A DNA stretch of 64,000 bases from CAVWDU01 sp963753815. Its GTDB lineage: Bacteria > Pseudomonadota > Gammaproteobacteria > Pseudomonadales > Halieaceae. Positions 43,619 through 50,343 of the stretch are shown here, in pieces. The translations under genes and the position numbers were made by a program. Position 1 is the stretch's first letter, and the number at the start of each line of letters is the position of its first letter. The notes beneath the pieces were generated by a model, which saw only the letters and a program-made list of their open reading frames with translations, did no database searches and had not been told where the DNA came from. The stretch is taken from assembly GCA_963753815.1 (NCBI GenBank), contig CAVWDU010000003.1, positions 1,178,001-1,242,000 of the forward strand, written 5' to 3'.

Positions 43619-44179
43619 ATGGCGCTCGTGATTCTCGACCGCGATGGGGTCATCAATGAAGACAGCGATGACTATATACGGACGCTCGAGCAGTGGCGAC
43701 CCATTCCGGGGAGCCTGCAGGCGATCGCGGACCTGTCTCGCGCGGGGTTTCGGGTTGCTATCGCGACCAACCAGTCGGGGCTGGCGCGCGGCTACTTCGA
43801 TCTCGACACCCTCGAGGCCATTCACGACCGGCTGTGCGAACAGGTAGAGGCAAAGGGGGGTGAAATCGCCGGCATCTTCTACTGCCCGCACCACCCGGGT
43901 GACGGGTGTAACTGCAGGAAGCCCGGCGCCGGGCTGCTGGACGCCATCGAACGGGAGCTCGGTGAACCGGTGCGGGGCGCCTGTTTCGTCGGTGACAGTC
44001 TCAAGGACCTGCAGGCGGCCCGAGCCCGCGAGTGCCGTCCCGTTCTGGTACTGACCGGCAAGGGCCGGGTCACCGCACGCAGCCTTCGAGCTGACCAGCC
44101 ATCGATCGCCAACCCCGGCGATATCGACATCTACCCGGATCTTGCGGCCGCGGCTGAGGCAATTCTAGGCGGCGGCTGA
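43619..44179 (+). CDS. gmhB: D-glycero-beta-D-manno-heptose 1,7-bisphosphate 7-phosphatase
   Basis: HAD-superfamily phosphatase of the ADP-heptose pathway that supplies lipopolysaccharide core, 186 residues. Catalytic DxD in VILDRDGVINED (Asp7, Asp9), motif II ATNQSGLARG, the zinc-binding loop CPHHPGDGCNCRKPGAG, and motif III/IV VGDSLKDLQAA are all present, which separates it from histidinol phosphatases lacking the same context. It starts 33 bases after glyS, a neighbourhood also known in other gammaproteobacteria. Confidence 0.92.
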   Translation: MALVILDRDGVINEDSDDYIRTLEQWRPIPGSLQAIADLSRAGFRVAIATNQSGLARGYFDLDTLEAIHDRLCEQVEAKGGEIAGIFYCPHHPGDGCNCRKPGAGLLDAIERELGEPVRGACFVGDSLKDLQAARARECRPVLVLTGKGRVTARSLRADQPSIANPGDIDIYPDLAAAAEAILGGG

Positions 44180-44318
44180 GTCAGCAAAGGCGGGACAGCG
44201 GGCCCGGACCAACGGACGCCACCGGGTCGTGCCAATCGCAAAAGTCTACGTGTATGATAATGCGACAGGTGGGGGCGGGTCGCGTCGATTCCACCGCTCA
44301 ATGCTTTAGACTGCCGGG

Positions 44319-45830
44319 ATGGCATTCGACAGCATTGCATGGCTGGCACTGGCCGCCGGCTCAGGGCTCGTGCTGGGACTCGCCGTGGGCTCGTCCGCCG
44401 GGCACCACCGGGTACGCACCCTGCGCGATCGCCTGGAGCATTACCACAGCGCGCTGATGCAGGCGCGCCAACAGCACGGTCTTCTCGACGAGCGCAGCCG
44501 GGCAGGGGAACTGCATGCCGGCGTTCTGGCCACACGGGTCGAAAACCTGGAGCGCCAGCTGGTCGACCGGGAGCGCCGGGCGGTCGCCCACCGCGATGAA
44601 AACGGCAAACTGCAGCGCGATCTCATTGAGACACGTACCGCATTGAAAGAACGGGAAGAACAACACACGCGTCAGTTGCAGTTGATGGCTGAAGGCCGCG
44701 ATGCCCTCAAACGCGAATTCGAGAATCTCGCCAATAGAATCTTCGAGGAACGCGGGCGGCAGCTCACCAGCGCCAACAACCAGTCCCTCGAAGCACTGCT
44801 GAAGCCTTTCAGGGAGCAGATCGACGGGTTTCGAAGCCGCGTAGACCAGTTGCACTCTGAATCGCTGCGCGGGCAGGGTCTGCTGGAGGCCGAAATCAGG
44901 AAAGTGCTTGAGATCGGACTGCAGATGAGCCACGAGGCGACCAACCTCAGCCTCGCGCTGAAAGGCGACAAGAAAACCACCGGCAACTGGGGAGAGGTGC
45001 AGCTGGAGCGCAGTCTGCAGCTGGCGGGGCTCGAGCCCGGGGCACACTACGAGGCGCAAACGGCCTTGCGCGACGCCGCCGGCCGGCAACGCTACCCGGA
45101 CTTTGTCATCAGGTTGCCGGACGACAAGCATCTGGTGATAGACAGCAAGGTTTCCCTGGTCGACTACGACAGGGCGATTGCCGCCGGTACCAGCGAGGAA
45201 CGCGAGAGCGCCCTGGACGCGCACGCTACCGCCGTACTGAACCATGTCAAAGATCTTGCATCAAAGAACTATGCCAATCTGCCGGGCGTCGACAGCCCCG
45301 ATTTCGTGCTGATGTTCATGCCGGTGGAGCCCGCCTACATAGAGGCACTCCGCCACAATCGGGACCTGTACAATCACGGTTACGAGCGCGGGGTCATTCT
45401 CGTCTCCCACACCACGCTGATGCCGATCTTGCGCACGGTGGCCAACCTCTGGATGATTGCCCGGAGCAATACCGAAGCGCGTGAGATCAGTCACCGGGCC
45501 GGTGACCTGTACAACCAGGTCTGCCGGATGGCACGGCGCTTGCAGCGACTGGGCCAGAGCCTGAACACCGCCAATGGCCACTACAACGATGCCGTTCGAT
45601 CGCTGGTCGGAAAGCAGGGCCTTCAGGGTAAGGTGGAGCGCTTCCGCCAGATCTCGCCTACGGCGAACCGCTCACTGCCCACCGTGCGTGCGGTGACATC
45701 GGAGGCGGATCATCACGCCCTCAAAGCCGTGCCAGGCATTCTGGAACCGGCCGCGGATGCAACGCAGGAATCAGCTCCGGAGGCGCATCATGTAGCGGCC
45801 GAAACCGACGTCGGCGAGCCACCGACGTGA
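44319..45830 (+). CDS. rmuC: DNA recombination protein RmuC
   Basis: A 503-residue protein that limits recombination at inverted repeats; a nuclease-like role is proposed. An N-terminal membrane helix (about 5-25) precedes a long coiled coil (about 35-160, heptads with many Glu/Arg/Leu) and the conserved RmuC domain (GNWGEVQLERSLQLAGLEPG, YPDFVIRLPDDKHLVIDSKVSL). The C-terminal 60 residues are Ala/Pro/Glu-rich and variable. The start ATG follows CGGG. In a genome with large palindromic repeats such a protein is of interest, but no link is shown. Confidence 0.92.
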   Translation: MAFDSIAWLALAAGSGLVLGLAVGSSAGHHRVRTLRDRLEHYHSALMQARQQHGLLDERSRAGELHAGVLATRVENLERQLVDRERRAVAHRDENGKLQRDLIETRTALKEREEQHTRQLQLMAEGRDALKREFENLANRIFEERGRQLTSANNQSLEALLKPFREQIDGFRSRVDQLHSESLRGQGLLEAEIRKVLEIGLQMSHEATNLSLALKGDKKTTGNWGEVQLERSLQLAGLEPGAHYEAQTALRDAAGRQRYPDFVIRLPDDKHLVIDSKVSLVDYDRAIAAGTSEERESALDAHATAVLNHVKDLASKNYANLPGVDSPDFVLMFMPVEPAYIEALRHNRDLYNHGYERGVILVSHTTLMPILRTVANLWMIARSNTEAREISHRAGDLYNQVCRMARRLQRLGQSLNTANGHYNDAVRSLVGKQGLQGKVERFRQISPTANRSLPTVRAVTSEADHHALKAVPGILEPAADATQESAPEAHHVAAETDVGEPPT

Positions 45831-45981
45831 ACGTGAGTCTAGTCACACTTTATCCGACGTAGCCTGCGATTAGTGACCAGCAGGGTGCGTCTTTTCACCT
45901 TTTCGCTGATTTTCGGTTGCCCAATCACAGTGCATTTTGCCAAGCTGGCTCTCCGATACCGCTGGCCGTGCACGGACCGTG

Positions 45982-47307
45982 ATGAAACAGAAACTTCTCG
46001 CACTGACGCTCTCGCTTGGACTTGGACTCCCCGTTTCCGGGCTCTCCGCCGCTGAGGAGAACATGCAGATGGTCGGTCTCGCCATGCACCAGGAGACGGG
46101 GCGCAATATATTCCTCGGCGCGCTTTACTCCGATGACCCCGCAGCCCGAATCGCCACCCTGCAACGCGGCGATAGCACCGGGGTACTGGAACACCGGGTA
46201 GTGGCTCGCCGAACCAGTATCCGGAGCCTGCTAGGCAAGCTGCTGCTACAGGGCGAGGTGGCAACCGGCAGGCCACCGACGGCTGAGACCATCCAGTTCG
46301 CCGATGACATCATGTCACTGGTTCGCGGCAGCCTGTATGCGGGTGATTCGTTGACCATCGAACTCACCCCGGATGCGACTACCCGGGCAACCTTGAACGG
46401 CCACAATCTGGCGGCGTCGGCGCACCAGGGTGTGTTCTACTATTTTCTCAGCGCCTGGATCGGCGAAAAGGGCCCGTCCACGGCTTTTCGTAGCGCTATC
46501 CTGAGTCCCAGCATCGATAGCGGCCTCATGTCCGTGTACTCCGCCAATGACACATCCGCAAACCGGGAGCGCGAGGTCGCCGCCTGGTTGCAGCAACTGG
46601 AGACAGACGAGGTCGACGACGCGCCACCCCCTGAGCCGGCGAAAATCTCCGCTCAGGCAAAGCCCCACACAGTCGCAGCGGCGACGTCTACAGTAGCGAA
46701 CAAACAGTTGGTGACCAGGCAGCAGCCGAAGGCCGCGCCAGCGGCGGCAGATACAGTATCGCCCGAGCTTGACCCGGGCGGGGCGCTGGCAGAAGTAGAG
46801 ACAAAGACCCCGGACGCGGAGGTTGAACGTTTCGTGCGGGAGCCAGTGCGTGAAACAGTGGCAACAGTGGGTGCGGCGACTGCACCGGAGAGCGGGGCAG
46901 GGGTGCAGCTTGCCATGGCCGTGCAGCCGGATATTGGCGTGCCGGCCGTCGAGGAGATCGATACCTTCGATGCCATGGACTATTCACGACAGCTCGACCT
47001 TTTCAACAACGACATCCTCCGCCAGGTCTATGCCGAAATACGCTATCCCCGAGCAGCCGTGCGGCGCAATCTCCAGGGGAATCTGGAACTGGACCTGACC
47101 CTGGACCGGTCGGGCAAGCTGGTCGGCATCGAGGTTGGCCGGTCTTCGGGTTACGCGATGCTGGATAAATCCGCTGTCACAGCGGCGGAGCGCGCGTTCA
47201 AGAAGTCGGGCGCGGGCTCGATCAGTGAGGTGGCCATCGCGGAATACGGCGATGGCGACAACCTGGTCGTGGTCCCCGTGCCGGTTTCTTTTATCCTCAC
47301 GAACTAA
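45982..47307 (+). CDS. Exported chalcone-isomerase-like domain fused to TonB C-terminal domain
   Basis: A 441-residue exported protein. Signal peptide about 1-23 (ending GLSA-A). Residues about 28-195 resemble bacterial chalcone-isomerase-like proteins (NIFLGALYSDDPAARI, then FYYFLSAWIGEKGPSTAFRSAIL). A Pro/Ala/Thr-rich linker follows, and the last 80 residues form a TonB-type domain (VYAEIRYPRAAVRRNLQGNLELDLTLDRSGKLVGIEV ... DKSAVTAAERAF, in pieces). Canonical TonB has an N-terminal membrane anchor; this protein instead has a cleavable signal, so it is not a classical energy transducer. Function unknown. No exbB or exbD lies nearby. Confidence 0.75.
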   Translation: MKQKLLALTLSLGLGLPVSGLSAAEENMQMVGLAMHQETGRNIFLGALYSDDPAARIATLQRGDSTGVLEHRVVARRTSIRSLLGKLLLQGEVATGRPPTAETIQFADDIMSLVRGSLYAGDSLTIELTPDATTRATLNGHNLAASAHQGVFYYFLSAWIGEKGPSTAFRSAILSPSIDSGLMSVYSANDTSANREREVAAWLQQLETDEVDDAPPPEPAKISAQAKPHTVAAATSTVANKQLVTRQQPKAAPAAADTVSPELDPGGALAEVETKTPDAEVERFVREPVRETVATVGAATAPESGAGVQLAMAVQPDIGVPAVEEIDTFDAMDYSRQLDLFNNDILRQVYAEIRYPRAAVRRNLQGNLELDLTLDRSGKLVGIEVGRSSGYAMLDKSAVTAAERAFKKSGAGSISEVAIAEYGDGDNLVVVPVPVSFILTN

Positions 47308-47489
47308 GACACCTCTGAACACGGGCGATGCGCTCAGGCTTTCAGGCCAATTCGTGCCAACGCTATGCGTAGCGACCAAACGGTAGGCGAACAGGCTATA
47401 ATTCTGCGCATTCACAATGCTAAAGGTGGCGCCCGTCACCTCCAGTATGGTTCAATTTTCTCCCCAGTGCACCGTGTCGGAGCGGGTCG

Positions 47490-48014
47490 ATGACAGAGTT
47501 TCAACTTAGCCATGTCGCGCTTGTAGCAGCGCGCATCTCCGCTTTCGAACCCCTCGGATTCAACAACCGGAGTGAGCTCGCCATGCGCCGGGTAGTTCCC
47601 CTTCCGACGGGGACAACCCTCGCTGCCATGGACGACGAGACCCGGCATAAGGCCCTGAGCGAGCAACTACCGATCTGGGTGCACAACATCCTCGTGGACC
47701 CCGAGTTCCCTCGCCGCGATCGCCTGTTACTGCCATTGCGCAGGTTCGAGGGCGAGCTGCGCGATAACAAGGACGACGAGGTGATTTCCTCGGTGCTGAG
47801 CCACGGTTTTCGTAACCAGACCTTCGATCCGCTGGATCTTCCCGGGACGCTGTCGATGCGTGAGCGCTGCGCCATCCTCGCCCACGTAAAGACGTGGGAG
47901 GAAGCATTCCTGCCACTGCGACAGGCACTGGTGGATGACTTGAGTGCGAACGCCGGGGCGCTGGACAGGTGGTGTGAATACGCTCGCCACCCCGATTACC
48001 AGGAAGTCGGCTGA
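47490..48014 (+). CDS. Hypothetical protein, 174 residues
   Basis: I do not recognise this protein. It is soluble, mixed alpha/beta, with an LPIWVHNILVDPEFPRRDRLLLPLRRFEGELRD segment in the middle (read in pieces) and no cysteines except near ERCAIL and WCEY. There is no signal peptide or membrane helix. Coding status is supported by a GGAG ribosome binding site at seven bases from the ATG and by codon use like its neighbours. A TATAAT hexamer about 90 bases upstream could be a -10, but the -35 is weak. It stands alone between the TonB-fusion gene and a leftward unknown gene. Confidence 0.6.
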   Translation: MTEFQLSHVALVAARISAFEPLGFNNRSELAMRRVVPLPTGTTLAAMDDETRHKALSEQLPIWVHNILVDPEFPRRDRLLLPLRRFEGELRDNKDDEVISSVLSHGFRNQTFDPLDLPGTLSMRERCAILAHVKTWEEAFLPLRQALVDDLSANAGALDRWCEYARHPDYQEVG

Positions 48015-48215
48015 ACGCGAACCGAGGAGCAACTACTCCGCAGGCACGGAGTGCGTGATCAGTCAGTGGTGTTGGAAACTACAGGCTGGTGATGGAAAAG
48101 TGGCTCGGGATAACGCAAATCCGCCCGTCACGACGCAGGCAAATAAGCGACACTACCAATATCCCGAGCCCGAAAGATCATTATTTTTATGCTTGAGGGG
48201 TTTTCCTGCCAAATT

Positions 48216-48548
48216 TTAGCATTGCTCAGCAGGGCGACGCGCACCCTTGCAGGCGACCATGCGGACAGTACGCTGACAGGTGTCGAGCCAGGGCACGTTG
48301 GAATCGGTCTTTAGCGCCCTCACGTAACCACGTTCAGTCTTGCAGGAAATGCTGGTTTTGTTGGGCGTCCAGTCCCCTTCCTTGAGGCGTGGCTTGCGTG
48401 AGCTGTAGAACCAGAGTCCTCTCCGGTCCTGCATGACGTAGGTGGCCTCCGTCGGAAGGTACACTTTCTTGCCATCGATTACGGCGTAGACTTCGAGTTC
48501 GTCACTTGAGTCTTTTTCCAGCATCGCAGTTGGTGTGATAGTCAACAT
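48216..48548 (-). CDS. Hypothetical cysteine-containing small protein
   Basis: An unrecognised 110-residue protein beginning MLTITPTAMLEKDSSDELE. It has a beta-rich middle (EVYAVIDGKKVYLPTEATYVMQDRRGLWFYSSRKPR) and four cysteines in its second half (SISCKTERG, LDTCQRTVRMVACKG, and the final residue Cys). There is no export signal, so these cysteines may bind metal; that is inference. The start was chosen because AAGGGGA precedes the ATG; an upstream open-frame extension lies over the promoter and leader and was rejected. A strong sigma-70 promoter precedes it, so it is probably expressed. Confidence 0.6.
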   Translation of the reverse strand: MLTITPTAMLEKDSSDELEVYAVIDGKKVYLPTEATYVMQDRRGLWFYSSRKPRLKEGDWTPNKTSISCKTERGYVRALKTDSNVPWLDTCQRTVRMVACKGARRPAEQC

Positions 48549-48636
48549 GGATCGTCCCCTTGCACTCTGTTGTTGTTTTAGTGTCGCCACCCGTTTTTTC
48601 GGGCCTGTCACCGGTGTTTCCCGGTGTTGCAGGTTA

Positions 48637-48665
48637 TTTATATGCCTCATGGAATGAGTTGACAA
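48637..48665 (-). promoter_or_regulatory. Sigma-70 promoter for the 110-residue hypothetical gene
   Basis: On the minus strand TTGTCA (48660-48665) and TATAAA (48637-48642) are separated by exactly 17 bases, each five of six to consensus. The transcript would start near 48630, giving a leader of about 80 bases. That leader contains two hairpin-capable blocks: a CACCGG/CCGGTG type stem and CCCG-AAAAAA-CGGG. Confidence 0.65.
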
Positions 48666-48912
48666 TGCCTGTGGCGCCAAATTTTGGCCCAATTCACGTA
48701 ACGCGCTTTTTTTTGCCATTTTTTTAATTCTGGCCGATATCCAGGCAATCTCTCTGCCGAACAAGTGCCAAAAATTTCACTGCTGACACGATTGGACTCA
48801 GCTGACGCGGGCGCTGGGAAGGGCATACGCGGCCTGATTTCCGACTATCAGCCGGCCGCACCTCGCCGGCCACACCTCGCCGGCCGCACTCAGCAGGACA
48901 GACCCGTGCCGA

Positions 48913-49034
48913 TAGGCAATGAGCGGGATCACGCTTTCAGGGGGCGTCTGGCGGCATGGATGCCGCCAGCGAGTCTATACACGGATGTATGCTTTTTGGC
49001 GTCCCCCGGAAAGCGTGATCCCGCTCATTGCCTA
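48913..49034 (+). repeat. Cloverleaf intergenic repeat, copy C
   Basis: Outer arms TAGGCAATGAGCGGGATCAC... and its exact complement pair for 26 bases without a mismatch. Inside are a 10-bp CTGGCGGCAT/ATGCCGCCAG hairpin with a two-base loop and the ATAC-ACGGAT-GTAT hairpin followed by GCTTTTTGGCG. The structure is the same as copy A, with different paired bases. Confidence 0.88.
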
Positions 49035-49112
49035 CTCGAAAGTCACACCAAGGACCGGACCTCGCCGGCCACACCTCGCCGGCCGCACCTCAGCAGGACA
49101 GACCCATGCCGA

Positions 49113-49234
49113 TAGACAATGAGCGGGATCACGCTTTCAGGGGGCGTCTGGCGGCATGGATGCCGCCAGCGAGTCTATACACGGATGTATGCTTTTTGGC
49201 GTCCCCCGGAAAGCGTGATCCCGCTCGTTGTCTA
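49113..49234 (+). repeat. Cloverleaf intergenic repeat, copy D
   Basis: Located 200 bases from copy C and nearly identical. Its outer end reads TAGACAATGAG facing CTCGTTGTCTA, against TAGGCAATGAG facing CTCATTGCCTA in copy C: one G-C pair became A-T on both sides, and one A-T became a G-T wobble. Confidence 0.88.
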
Positions 49235-49439
49235 CTCGAAAGTCACACTAGGGACCGCACCTCGCCGGCCGCACCTCGCCGGGCACGCGCCCGGCGACGC
49301 GGGCCATGAACGCAGTGGCGTTAGCGTCGGGGATGAACGGGAATTCTGCGGTCGTGCGTCAGGATGCGCGGACAATAGGCAGGCGAGTCACGATGAGAAC
49401 AGTGCCAGCCGGGGGCGCGGGACGAGGAAGAGGTGGGCG

Positions 49440-49844
49440 TCAGCCGCGAACCAGTTCCATGTGCGGAGGTGAGCCGGGGTCGGGCTGCAGGCTGTTGAGG
49501 CGGCTCTCAGACACCTCCAGGGCCAGCTCGTCGGCCTGCTCTACGGAGGACATCAGCATGTGCAATGAGAGCAGGGACCTGCCCTCTACCGAGGAGGCGA
49601 TATCCTTGTAGGTGGCCATGCGCTGCTCGGACACGAAGCCCAACAAAACGGCATTGGTCAGGTAATCGCGGATGATCTGCCGGCTGATCTGGTCCTGGAG
49701 GTAAGCCTGGAACCCGTTGTTCCCGAATACCCGGCTCAGCGCGGCCTTGTCGGCATCGCTGAGCCTGCCTTCCACGAAAGGCTCCTCAGGACCGAAGGCG
49801 ACTTCTATGTCGTCGACGAGCTTATCCAGTCGCAGCTGATCCAC
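49440..49844 (-). CDS. Hypothetical protein at the end of the Pil-Chp operon
   Basis: A 134-residue, mostly helical, acidic protein that I do not recognise. Start GTG is preceded by GGAGG at about four bases. It lies about 50 bases after the CheW-like gene and reads in the same direction as the whole chemosensory operon, so it probably belongs to it. A helix-rich C-terminal half (RMATYKDIASSVEGRSLLSLHMLMSSVEQADELALEV, in pieces) has no transmembrane or signal segment. A role as an accessory of twitching or chemosensory signalling is inference from position only. Confidence 0.6.
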   Translation of the reverse strand: MDQLRLDKLVDDIEVAFGPEEPFVEGRLSDADKAALSRVFGNNGFQAYLQDQISRQIIRDYLTNAVLLGFVSEQRMATYKDIASSVEGRSLLSLHMLMSSVEQADELALEVSESRLNSLQPDPGSPPHMELVRG

Positions 49845-49896
49845 ATTGCCTCCAAAACCGTTGCCGGGTGCGGTCGCACCCGTGTGCGACCGGATT

Positions 49897-50337
49897 TCAG
49901 GCCGTCTCGTGATCGGCCGTTATCGCTCGCTGCAGGGCGAGCAGGTCGGGTATCTGGTAAACGCTGCCGGACAACCGGAAAGCGCCGACAGAGCGATCAC
50001 CGGCCAGTTGGGGTGTATCCTCCACCTCCTCGCCAGCAATATCCCTCATCCCGAGACCCCGCCCCCGCAGAGCGACGCCCCAGTAGTCACAGCCCTCACC
50101 CTGCAGGCCAAGAACCACGGCGATCAAGCCACTGCTCTCGGACCACGGTACCTCGTCGTCCGGGTCGACATCGATGACCGGGACCACCTGCCGACGCCAG
50201 TTGATCTGGCTCGGAGGTCGCTCTCCCTCCGCGGACACCGTCACAATCTCTGCCACACAGTTCTGGGGCAGGGCCCAAAGTTCGTCAGCAGAGCAGGGCA
50301 GAAATACGCACCACTGACCAAAGTTATCTGACATCAT
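49897..50337 (-). CDS. CheW-like protein (ChpC-like)
   Basis: A 146-residue protein with the beta-barrel CheW fold: NWRRQVVPVIDVD matches the central strand pair, and GLIAVVLGLQGEGCDYWGVALRG follows. CheW-type proteins couple receptors to a CheA-type kinase. At this position, after the kinase gene, it corresponds to ChpC of Pseudomonas. Two adjacent ATG codons are possible starts; the second is at a better distance from AGGAGG. It follows the kinase gene by six bases. Confidence 0.75.
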   Translation of the reverse strand: MMSDNFGQWCVFLPCSADELWALPQNCVAEIVTVSAEGERPPSQINWRRQVVPVIDVDPDDEVPWSESSGLIAVVLGLQGEGCDYWGVALRGRGLGMRDIAGEEVEDTPQLAGDRSVGAFRLSGSVYQIPDLLALQRAITADHETA

Positions 50338-50343
50338 ACCTCC

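Larger units (their letters stand above)
48549..49439. repeat. Repeat-rich intergenic region with a 200-bp tandem duplication
   Basis: No gene is supported in this 890-base gap; the open frames in it are by-products of repeats. The right part consists of two consecutive units of exactly 200 bases (each: GC-rich satellite, then AGCAGGACAGACCC..., then a cloverleaf element, then ACTCGAAAGTCACAC). The satellite motif CACCTCGCCGGCC occurs before, between and after the two cloverleaf copies (about 48851-48889, 49059-49090, 49255-49285). A perfect 8-bp hairpin CGCCGGGC-ACGC-GCCCGGCG ends the array at about 49277-49296. The left end holds the leftward promoter. Confidence 0.85.

Noticed and set aside
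48840..49300. CRISPR array
   Set aside because: Only two 200-base units, no short regular spacers and no cas genes; the repeats are hairpin elements.
48919..49309. Several open frames of 67-117 codons over the cloverleaf array (peptides with YTRMYAFW or YTDVCFLASPG)
   Set aside because: They are translations of the repeats themselves; the same peptides recur at each copy in step with the hairpins, and they have no consistent ribosome binding site.
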